Assembly (NCBI GenBank): GCA_903904495.1 | Contig: CAIVCU010000452.1 | Span: 1 to 12,688 of the forward strand | DNA from: an uncultured Chlorobiaceae bacterium | Lineage (GTDB): Bacteria; Bacteroidota; Chlorobiia; Chlorobiales; Chlorobiaceae | Length of the DNA stretch: 12,688 bases | Reading direction: 5' to 3' | Shown here: one piece after another, positions 1 through 6,238 of the stretch | Layout of the letters: each line of letters begins with the position of its first letter | How positions within the stretch are numbered: the stretch's first letter is position 1 | Translations under genes and position numbers: made by a program | The notes under the pieces: model-generated | Told to the model about the DNA's origin: nothing | Database searches by the model: none | The model's input: the letters and a program-made list of their open reading frames with translations, nothing else

Positions 1-156
1 CGCCAAGCGGACGTTGATGCCGGTCAGCGTCTGCGCGATGACGTCGTGGAGTTCCCTGCTGATAAAGTAGTAGATCACCGGGATCGATATCGATGAGAGA
101 TGAATGGTTTTTCGCGCAACTTCATAGCGAAATTTTAACCGGTCGATTTTTTTCAT
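1..156 (-). CDS. Partial, apparently chimeric reading frame: kinase-like N-terminus joined to histidine-kinase H-box
   Basis: The frame opens at an ATG at 156 and runs off the left edge after 52 codons without a stop. Residues 1-34 (starting MKKIDRLKFRYEVARKTIHL) resemble the N-terminus of the dolichol/phytol kinase and CDP-diglyceride-synthase-like membrane family (RKxxHLxS followed by a hydrophobic IPVIYYF segment). Residues 33-52 read as a HisKA_3 dimerisation/phosphoacceptor box, SRELHDVIAQTLTGINVRLA, with H37 in the position of the phosphorylated histidine. A transmembrane lipid kinase is not expected to continue as a histidine-kinase H-box. The residues ISREL (bases 49-63) would suit both families. 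GC is about 66% over bases 1-56 and about 39% over 57-160, counted by eye. I infer a recombination or assembly join near 49-63. No clear Shine-Dalgarno precedes the ATG. It is divergent from the gene at 399. Confidence 0.5.
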   Translation of the reverse strand, partial: MKKIDRLKFRYEVARKTIHLSSISIPVIYYFISRELHDVIAQTLTGINVRLA

Positions 157-398
157 AGCTAAAAAAAAAGTGTACAAGTCACAAAAAAAAATTACCGGGG
201 AATATGCAGGATATTTACTTACATCAGGCTTGAATATACCTGAAAACTCCGTAAGAAGAAAAGCCCACTGCCAACTGCCAATTGCCGACTGCCGACTGCC
301 CGCTGATTTCCCCCATCCCTCAGTACTTGGAATTTTCCTTTTCGATTTCAAAACATGTATTTTATATCCCTTTGATAAATCGCCCTCAGATAATTTGT
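157..398. other. Divergent intergenic region with a repeat array
   Basis: This 242-base gap lies between the divergent frames starting at 156 (minus) and 399 (plus). It begins with two A-runs (161-169 and a second near 182-191), contains a heptamer array at 266-310 and a CCCTCAGTACTT module at 317-328, and is AT-rich from 330 to 398. Open frames through it (for example from 282) pass through the 7-base repeats and show no protein-like sequence. No promoter could be placed with confidence. Confidence 0.6.
266..310 (+). repeat. Heptamer tandem array ending in CGCTGATTTC
   Basis: Five consecutive 7-base units are CACTGCC (266-272), AACTGCC (273-279), AATTGCC (280-286), GACTGCC (287-293) and GACTGCC (294-300). 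They are followed by the terminal block CGCTGATTTC (301-310). The consensus is NAYTGCC with variation mainly at the first and third positions. The same unit and the same CTGATTTC end recur at 12523-12560 and 12654-12684. The 7-base period is incompatible with conserved coding. It resembles in kind the short tandemly repeated heptamers known from cyanobacterial intergenic DNA; any function is unknown. Confidence 0.85.
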
Positions 399-1958
399 AT
401 GACCATAGAAAAATTAAGAGTAGCCGCAATTGATCTCGGCACCAACTCCTTCCACATGATTATTGTCGAAGAGAGCCGGGGCAAGGGGATTGTTGAGATT
501 GACCGTGTCAAAAATATGATTTGCATCGGGCGGGGCAGTATTTCAACGAAAATGCTCAATGAAGAGGCAATGCAGTCAGGTATTGCTGCTTTAAAGAACT
601 TTCTTGTGCTTGCCGCTCATCATGGCGTTGCACCTGAAAATGTTATTGCGTTTGCTACCAGTGCTATCCGGGAAGCAAAAAACCGGGTTGATTTTCTTCG
701 TATGATCAGAGATGAAACCGGCCTCAAAGTCAGGGTGATATCAGGAAGGGAGGAAGCTGAATTCATTTATTACGGGGTTCGTAATGCCGTTAAGATCGGT
801 AAAAGTTTTGACCTTCTTTTTGATATTGGTGGTGGGTCGGTCGAGTTTATTATTGCTGACAATAAGGGGGTGCAACTTCTTGAAAGTCGCAAAATAGGTG
901 TTGCCAGAATGTATGAACGGTTCGTTTCTACAGATCCTATTGCCCATTCTGATATCAAAATGCTTGAACAGTTCTTTTCGGCAGAGATGGTCTCCGCAGT
1001 TGGAAAAGCCTCCGAGCTGAAGGTTGGTCGTGCTATAGCATCTTCCGGGACAGCTCAGAATATCGCCCGTATGATATGTTCGATGAATGGCCTGACGAAC
1101 AAAGCGTCACTCAATAATAGCGTTTTTACCCGAAAGGAGTTTCAGACTCTTTATTCCGCACTGATTCCTCTTAGCTCAGCTGAACGCAGGAAATTTAACG
1201 GTCTTGATGCAAACAGGGTTGATTTGATTGTCCCGGGCCTGATTCTTGTTGATATGATTTTCAGGATTTTCAATCTCAATGAAATCGTTGTATCAGATTA
1301 TGCCCTGCGGGAGGGTATGGTGTTGCACTATCTGAAGGATCGCTTTAATGGATCGAGTGAAAAGGAACATGAGTTTGAACTTGATATCCGAAAGGAGAGT
1401 GTTTATGAACTCGGGTGTCGTTGCGACTGGAATCTTAAGCATTCAGAGCATGTTGCCGGTCTTTCCCTACAGCTGTTTGACAGGCTGGCGCCTTTTCACC
1501 AGCTTGAAGCACCTTATCGGGAGCTCCTCGAATGTGCCTCCCTTCTGCATAACATCGGATCCTTTATTTCCATCTCTTCACATCACAAACATAGTCAGTA
1601 TATTATCCTCAACGGTGAACTTCGCGGATTTTCTCCAATTGAAATCGAGATCATCGCACATGTTGCCCGCTATCACCGCAAATCCCCGCCTTCTGAAAAG
1701 CATGCGGCATACAGTATGCTCAAGCCATTGCAGAAAAGGGCTGTTGATGTGCTGTCAGGTATTCTCCGACTGGCTAACGGCCTTGAACGCGGACATCGGC
1801 AGAACATCCGGAATATTCATGTGACGGCGAAAGGAAGCGTGATTACCCTGCAAGTCAAACCTTGTTTTGAACCCGATATTGAAATCTGGGCAGCCGAACA
1901 GCTGAAATCGTGGATGGAAACGGTTCTGCAAAAAACAATTATCATTGAAGCTGTCTGA
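399..1958 (+). CDS. ppx: Ppx/GppA family phosphatase (exopolyphosphatase / pppGpp phosphohydrolase)
   Basis: This 519-residue cytoplasmic enzyme belongs to the family that removes terminal phosphate from polyphosphate and/or pppGpp. The N-terminal ASKHA-fold phosphatase module shows the first phosphate loop AAIDLGTNS (residues 9-17), ISGREEAEF (114-122) with the catalytic-type Glu pair, the second phosphate loop FDIGGGS (141-147) and SSGTAQN (215-221). A conserved stretch around DYALREGMVLHYL (300-312) ends it. The C-terminal part (about 345-465) is HD-like, with HVAGLSLQLF, SLLHNIG (HN in place of HD) and IAHVARYHRK, as in long Ppx proteins. I chose ATG 399 because homology begins within ten residues of it; an in-frame start at 282 would add 39 residues read through repeat DNA. 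No Shine-Dalgarno is evident. The downstream gene starts one base after its stop. Polyphosphatase versus pppGpp activity cannot be decided from sequence. Confidence 0.92.
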   Translation: MTIEKLRVAAIDLGTNSFHMIIVEESRGKGIVEIDRVKNMICIGRGSISTKMLNEEAMQSGIAALKNFLVLAAHHGVAPENVIAFATSAIREAKNRVDFLRMIRDETGLKVRVISGREEAEFIYYGVRNAVKIGKSFDLLFDIGGGSVEFIIADNKGVQLLESRKIGVARMYERFVSTDPIAHSDIKMLEQFFSAEMVSAVGKASELKVGRAIASSGTAQNIARMICSMNGLTNKASLNNSVFTRKEFQTLYSALIPLSSAERRKFNGLDANRVDLIVPGLILVDMIFRIFNLNEIVVSDYALREGMVLHYLKDRFNGSSEKEHEFELDIRKESVYELGCRCDWNLKHSEHVAGLSLQLFDRLAPFHQLEAPYRELLECASLLHNIGSFISISSHHKHSQYIILNGELRGFSPIEIEIIAHVARYHRKSPPSEKHAAYSMLKPLQKRAVDVLSGILRLANGLERGHRQNIRNIHVTAKGSVITLQVKPCFEPDIEIWAAEQLKSWMETVLQKTIIIEAV

Positions 1959-1959
1959 A

Positions 1960-3801
1960 ATGGATGGATCGGCAGCCAATGAACGTTTCACCGATACTCT
2001 TACGAAAGAAGGGTCACTCTGGTTTGAATCAGCTTTTTGTAAAGGGGGTAATGGTGGGGCGCTGCTTTTTTCGGACCCGGTGGAGGTTGTCATGCTCTCC
2101 TCTCTTGCCGGCCTGGCTGTTTTTTTCCAGACCATTGAGGAAAAACTTGCTGAAGGATTTTTTCTTGCCGGATGGCTGAGTTATGAGGTCGGCTATCGCT
2201 TTGAACCTGCTCTTTTTGCGGTTGATGTTACAACACCTGCCCCTTCAACTCTTGGCTGGTTTGGTGTGTACAGGGAGCCGGAGCATTTTTCCGCGAGAGC
2301 GGTCGAACAGCTGTTTCCTGAAAATACTGCACTCTCCCCTGGTGCTGTATCGTTCAACCTCTCCAGAGAAGAGTATGAAGAGAAGATAAGGATGATCAAA
2401 GAGGAAATTGCTGCAGGCAATGTTTATCAGGTGAACTTTACCGGGCGTAACAGGTTTGCCTTCAGCGGGACTGCATCGGCTCTTTTTGGTGCGTTACGGG
2501 GTGTACAACCCTCATCATACACAGCCTTTCTCAAAAGCGGTGAACGAACCATTCTCTCCTTTTCACCCGAGCTTTTTTTTACAAAACACGGATTGGTTAT
2601 TGAAACTATGCCGATGAAGGGAACTGCCCCGCGCGGCAGCAGTTTCGAAGAGGACAAAAGTTTGAGAGAGGGCCTCACTCAATGCCCGAAAAACCTTGCT
2701 GAAAATCTCATGATTGTTGATCTGTTGCGCAATGATCTTGGAAGGATCTGCCGCCCAGGTTCAATCGTGACCGAAGAGTTGTTCGCCATCGAAACTTACC
2801 CGACGCTGCATCAGATGGTTTCAACAGTCCGTGGTGAAGTGAGGGAAAATATCGGCTTGTATGAGCTGTTCAAAGCGCTTTATCCTTCCGGATCAGTAAC
2901 GGGAGCTCCCAAAATAAAGGCAATGAAACTTATACAAACCCTTGAAACAGAACCACGGGATCTCTATACCGGAACTATCGGTTATATCACACCTGATCGC
3001 GACATGGTTTTTAACGTGGCAATCAGGACGGTTGTATTATCCGGTGATGGAGGGCTCTATGGCTCGGGGAGTGGAATAGTGTGGGACTCTGATGCACAGG
3101 ATGAGTATCGGGAGTGCCAGCTTAAAGCTAAAATTCTTACAAATGCCGCCAGTTCGCCTGTTGAACTGTTTGAAAGCATTCTGTGGGCAGGAAATTATCT
3201 CTGGCTTGAGGAGCATCTTCAGCGTCTTGCATCTTCAGCCCGGGCATTAGGCTATCCTTATAACCATGTTGCAGCCATCATGATTATGACTCAGCTTGAA
3301 GAGGAAATGCGCCGGTCAGGGCATCGCTTCAAAGTCAGGCTCACTCTCTCTTTTCAGGGGAGCTTCTCCACTTCCTGTCAACCGATAGCGGCAGACAATC
3401 CGGGCTCTCCAGTACGTCTCTGCCTGGCCACCCACAGAACTGACTCATCGAAGCCTTTACTCTATCACAAAACAACAGAGAGAGGTCTTTATGACCGCTA
3501 CTTCAGCGTAGCTTTGAAAAAAGGTTATGATGAAGTTCTATTTCTCAATGAGCGTGAGGAGTTAGCTGAAGGGGCGATAAGCAATCTTTTTATCCGTAAA
3601 GGTCGGCAGTTCTTTACACCCCCACTCAGTTCCGGGCTTTTGAACGGTATTTACCGCCAATACTTTCTTGGCACCCGTTCCTTTGCTTCAGAAAAACTCA
3701 TAACCCTTCCGGAACTTCTCTCCGCCGACATGATCTTCATTGCAAATTCAGTGCGGGGGTTGCGCCAAGCCGTTTTCACTGGTGATCGCATAACTTTATA
3801 G
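1960..3801 (+). CDS. pabB: Fused aminodeoxychorismate synthase component I / aminodeoxychorismate lyase (PabB-PabC)
   Basis: This 613-residue two-domain enzyme of p-aminobenzoate synthesis turns chorismate plus ammonia into aminodeoxychorismate, then into pABA and pyruvate. Residues about 15-395 form the chorismate-binding PabB domain: GNVYQVNFTGRNRF (153-166), the MPMKGTAPRG block with K220, which matches the lysine that defines PabB, NLMIVDLLRNDLGR (249-262), PSGSVTGAPKIKAM (309-322) and GSGSGIVWDSD (368-378). Residues about 400-613 are a class IV PLP aminotransferase fold, with FESILW (404-409), LYHKTTERGLYD (501-512), where K504 is the likely PLP lysine, and EGAISNLFI (537-545). The ATG at 1960 lies one base after the ppx stop, suggesting translational coupling; an in-frame TTG at 1945 would overlap ppx and is less likely. 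The amidotransferase subunit PabA/TrpG is not in this window. The product feeds FolP, encoded at 9903-10811. Confidence 0.95.
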   Translation: MDGSAANERFTDTLTKEGSLWFESAFCKGGNGGALLFSDPVEVVMLSSLAGLAVFFQTIEEKLAEGFFLAGWLSYEVGYRFEPALFAVDVTTPAPSTLGWFGVYREPEHFSARAVEQLFPENTALSPGAVSFNLSREEYEEKIRMIKEEIAAGNVYQVNFTGRNRFAFSGTASALFGALRGVQPSSYTAFLKSGERTILSFSPELFFTKHGLVIETMPMKGTAPRGSSFEEDKSLREGLTQCPKNLAENLMIVDLLRNDLGRICRPGSIVTEELFAIETYPTLHQMVSTVRGEVRENIGLYELFKALYPSGSVTGAPKIKAMKLIQTLETEPRDLYTGTIGYITPDRDMVFNVAIRTVVLSGDGGLYGSGSGIVWDSDAQDEYRECQLKAKILTNAASSPVELFESILWAGNYLWLEEHLQRLASSARALGYPYNHVAAIMIMTQLEEEMRRSGHRFKVRLTLSFQGSFSTSCQPIAADNPGSPVRLCLATHRTDSSKPLLYHKTTERGLYDRYFSVALKKGYDEVLFLNEREELAEGAISNLFIRKGRQFFTPPLSSGLLNGIYRQYFLGTRSFASEKLITLPELLSADMIFIANSVRGLRQAVFTGDRITL

Positions 3802-3884
3802 GCCCTATAAACCTTCTTCTCTTGTCATAAAAGAACTGTATATTTGTAGTAGGTAATCCACTCAAAAACTTACTGTTCAACGAC

Positions 3885-4352
3885 ATGCGTGACCACACTC
3901 CTGACTTCAAAATGAATGAGCTTTCCAGAGGAAATAAAGCACTCATTCGTCAAACTGTTCAGCAGCTGATTGAAAAACTCTTTGCCGACGGCAAACTCAC
4001 ACCCCACACCCATCTCGAATTCTGGATTGAAGTCCCCGGCATTCAGCGTCCACGCGGCACATTCAGGACCGGCTTCCTCATGCCAGACAGCTTCATCTAC
4101 ATCAGCGACTACTTCCAATCCGGCGATCTCACACACCCTACGCTAAAGCCCAGTCAAGCCTATATCAACGACGGGCTCACCCTCAACAATGTCTGGGACG
4201 ATCTTCTCGATGAACTGTACTACCAGGTTGAAATTTTTACCTCACAGGCAGCTTCAGAAACAGGTGTCACGCTTGAACTATGGGCAGGCAACCGGCAGCG
4301 ACCTGAGGGTGAGTGGATCTATGCCGTCGACCGTAAAGTAGAACTTGGTTAG
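3885..4352 (+). CDS. Conserved-looking protein of unknown function
   Basis: This is a soluble protein of 155 residues that I do not recognise. There is no signal peptide, transmembrane segment or cysteine. A short helical, charged start (about 10-36) is followed by an HLEFWIEVPGI segment (43-53), the basic IQRPRGTFRTGFLMP (53-67), an acidic WDDLLDELYYQVEIF helix (104-118) and a strand-like ending TLELWAGNRQ...WIYAVDRKVEL. The alternation of strands and helices suggests a small folded domain. A second in-frame ATG at 3912 (residue 10) begins a more typical N-terminus and may be the true start; neither has a Shine-Dalgarno. Codons favour C at the third position more than the neighbours do. The gene lies 83 bases after pabB and may be read with it. 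Its TAG overlaps the convergent nth stop by 4 bases. The reading frame is convincing; the function is unknown. Confidence 0.75.
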   Translation: MRDHTPDFKMNELSRGNKALIRQTVQQLIEKLFADGKLTPHTHLEFWIEVPGIQRPRGTFRTGFLMPDSFIYISDYFQSGDLTHPTLKPSQAYINDGLTLNNVWDDLLDELYYQVEIFTSQAASETGVTLELWAGNRQRPEGEWIYAVDRKVELG

Positions 4353-4987
4353 TTTTTTTGGGTATAATCGCATACGCTGCTTACTTCACAACGCGAGCAC
4401 TCCGGTTTTTTCGCCTTGCATGTGTAACGTCCGTGAAGGAGCAGGTAGTGATGGAAATTGATAACCCACGCTTCAGGAATGATTTTCATCAGTTCCGTTT
4501 CGGTTTGTTCGGGTTTATTTGTATGAACCAGACCGATTCTATTTGAAACCCTGTGGACATGGGTATCCACAGGCATGACCGCCAAGCCGAACGCATTGCT
4601 TAAGACTACATTCGCTGTTTTTCTTCCTACACCAGGCAGACTTTCAAGTTCTTCCCTTGTTTCGGGAACCCTGCCGTTATAGCGCGCAACCAATATCCGG
4701 CTTACTTCCAGGATGTTTTTTGCCTTCGTATTGAAATAATTGATCGAGCGAACAAAGCCGATTACCGTGTCAAGCTCCAACCGGCTCAAACTTTCGGCAT
4801 CCGGTGCAATCTTGAACAATTCGCGGGTTATGATATTAACCTGCCTGTCGGTTGCCTGAGCAGCCATAATTGTGGAGACCAGCAGCTGAAAAGGGCTGTC
4901 GTACTGCAGTTCGCTTTTCGGGTTCGGGTATTTTGCTCCGAGAACCTCATTGAGAAATACAATTTTTTCTTTTGGCGTTTGAGTCAT
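4349..4987 (-). CDS. nth: Endonuclease III (DNA glycosylase/AP lyase)
   Basis: This 212-residue enzyme starts base-excision repair by removing oxidised pyrimidines and cleaving at the abasic site. The length fits the family (about 210). Visible features are the helix-hairpin-helix LPGVGRKTANVVLSNAFG (117-134) with catalytic K123, VDTHVHRVSNR (140-150) with catalytic D141, and NFHHYLLLHGRYTC (177-190). The C-terminal [4Fe-4S] cluster motif is C190-X6-C197-X2-C200-X5-C206. All catalytic and cluster residues are present. It begins 5 bases after the nusB stop and is the last gene of the smc-HAD-nusB-nth cluster. Its TAA stop shares bases with the stop of the convergent gene. No Shine-Dalgarno is obvious, so translation may be coupled to nusB. 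Confidence 0.97.
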   Translation of the reverse strand: MTQTPKEKIVFLNEVLGAKYPNPKSELQYDSPFQLLVSTIMAAQATDRQVNIITRELFKIAPDAESLSRLELDTVIGFVRSINYFNTKAKNILEVSRILVARYNGRVPETREELESLPGVGRKTANVVLSNAFGLAVMPVDTHVHRVSNRIGLVHTNKPEQTETELMKIIPEAWVINFHHYLLLHGRYTCKAKKPECSRCEVSSVCDYTQKN

Positions 4988-4992
4988 ACCGT

Positions 4993-5508
4993 TCAGGTAT
5001 CGATTTCAGTTTTCTCAACGCTGTCCTCTGTTTTCTGGAGCTTTGTGACCGACTGATCGATAAGTCCTCTTCCGTTTTTATGCACTTTGCCTTCAGCTTT
5101 AAGATCATTGAAGATGGCGTCAAGAATGCCATTGACGAACTTGCTGCTTTTATCGGTGCTGTTGAATTTTTTCGCTATTTCAATCGCTTCATTGATCGAA
5201 ACCTTTGGCGGAATATCCTCGCAATAGAGAATTTCTGTCAGGGCCATCCGGATGATATTTTTATCGATGATGGCAATACGGCTCATATCCCAGTTAAAGG
5301 TGTGCTTTACAATGTAACGATCAATCTCCTCCATATGCTCCTTGATGTTTTTCAAAAGCATATTGAAAAACTTCATTGCATTGGCGTCAGCGAGAATCTC
5401 TTCGGTCAAAAGCCAGCCTGCAGCAGAATCTATGTCGGTATCTCTGATTTCAATGGTATAGAGTGCCTGTAAAATTTTTTCACGAATTTGTCGACGGTAG
5501 GTCTTCAT
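4993..5508 (-). CDS. nusB: Transcription antitermination protein NusB
   Basis: This is a 171-residue all-helical RNA-binding factor that, with NusE/S10, binds boxA of rRNA leaders and supports antitermination. The N-terminus MKTYRRQIREKILQALYTIE (1-20) matches the family's RRxxREkilQaLYxxE pattern. The C-terminal core contains IDKNIIRMALTEIL (81-94), PPKVSINEAIEIAKKF (100-115) and DKSSKFVNGILDAI (119-132), all diagnostic. I chose ATG 5508; an in-frame ATG at 5556 would overlap the upstream phosphatase gene and add 16 unrelated residues. Typical NusB is about 140 residues; this one has an extra polar, charged tail of roughly 28 residues after about residue 143. It starts 10 bases after the HAD gene and is followed 5 bases later by nth. 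Confidence 0.95.
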   Translation of the reverse strand: MKTYRRQIREKILQALYTIEIRDTDIDSAAGWLLTEEILADANAMKFFNMLLKNIKEHMEEIDRYIVKHTFNWDMSRIAIIDKNIIRMALTEILYCEDIPPKVSINEAIEIAKKFNSTDKSSKFVNGILDAIFNDLKAEGKVHKNGRGLIDQSVTKLQKTEDSVEKTEIDT

Positions 5509-5518
5509 AAAAGAGCAG

Positions 5519-6220
5519 TTAATTAATTGAGGATTGAAGTATCTCACTGATAACAATATCGGTCGCGGTTAAGTTTTCATAGAGAATATGCGGATTGTGT
5601 TTTTTCAGTTCCTCCGTTGAATAGGTCCCGGTTGCTACAGCAATGGACTTTGCGTTCAATACCCTTGCACATGCGATATCGTGCTCAGTGTCACCGATAA
5701 TGATGATATTATGTCCTGTAAATTTTTGTCCGGTGAGCCGGTATGCTTTATCAACAGCAACCTGAGGAAGTTCGTTGCGGCTCTCGCCATCATCAGCGAA
5801 GGCACCGAACGGGAAATAATGGTTTATATCGGGAAGAAGTAATTTGTGCCGTCCTGATCCCTCGAAATTCCCGGTGAGCAGACCAAGCATAAGTTCGGAA
5901 TTTGCTGAAAGCTTATCAAGGAGCTCGCGGATGCCCTCCATCAGGATGATGTCGGAAGGTTTGGCTTGCGTGCGGAACATTTCAATATAGGTTCGTTTTG
6001 CTTTGTCGAAATTCTCCGCAATCACAGCGTTACTCAGGCCGGAATTTTGCAGCACTTCATAGATAATGATACTATCCATTTTGCCTGCGAAATTGTGAGT
6101 ACCTGCGCTCCCTTCAGTGCCATAGACCTCTCTCAGCGCATCCATAAGGATACGGCGATTGATACTGTTCACCGACAGCAGCGTTCCGTCTATATCAAAT
6201 AACACAAGTTTTCTCGGCAT
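5519..6220 (-). CDS. HAD-superfamily phosphatase, phosphoglycolate-phosphatase-like
   Basis: This is a 233-residue cytoplasmic HAD hydrolase. Motif I is LVLFDIDGTLL with nucleophile D9 and acid/base D11. The helical cap (about 18-90) indicates subclass I. Motif II is the threonine in LLTGN (114-118), a motif III basic residue is likely K126 in GRHKLLLP, and motif IV is IIIIGDTEHDI (172-182). The pattern fits phosphoglycolate or beta-phosphoglucomutase-type phosphatases, but the substrate cannot be assigned. The start at 6220 is supported by an AGGA seven bases upstream and by its position just after smc. A co-transcribed role in salvage or clearance of small phosphates (for example 2-phosphoglycolate from DNA repair, given nth in the same cluster) is only an inference. 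Confidence 0.92.
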   Translation of the reverse strand: MPRKLVLFDIDGTLLSVNSINRRILMDALREVYGTEGSAGTHNFAGKMDSIIIYEVLQNSGLSNAVIAENFDKAKRTYIEMFRTQAKPSDIILMEGIRELLDKLSANSELMLGLLTGNFEGSGRHKLLLPDINHYFPFGAFADDGESRNELPQVAVDKAYRLTGQKFTGHNIIIIGDTEHDIACARVLNAKSIAVATGTYSTEELKKHNPHILYENLTATDIVISEILQSSIN

Positions 6221-6227
6221 ATCGTGA

Positions 6228-6231
6228 TCCT
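6228..6231 (-). promoter_or_regulatory. Shine-Dalgarno for the HAD phosphatase gene
   Basis: On the minus strand AGGA ends seven bases before the ATG at 6220, within the 18-base gap after the smc stop. It supports this start. Confidence 0.6.
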
Positions 6232-6238
6232 GTACTTC

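Noticed and set aside
266..310. CRISPR array
   Set aside because: The units are 7 bases in direct tandem with no spacers, and there are no cas genes.
282..398. N-terminal extension of the Ppx/GppA gene from an in-frame ATG at 282
   Set aside because: The 39 extra residues are read through the heptamer array and non-coding-looking AT-rich DNA; family homology starts immediately after ATG 399.
3822..3846. Possible promoter (TTGTCA, then TATATTTG) before the unknown gene at 3885
   Set aside because: TATATTTG fits the TAnnTTTG pattern of Bacteroidetes, but the spacing to TTGTCA (11-14 bases) is too short and the promoter type for this organism is not certain.
5509..5556. Longer NusB start at ATG 5556
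   Set aside because: It would overlap the HAD phosphatase gene and adds residues unlike the family N-terminus; ATG 5508 fits the NusB start.
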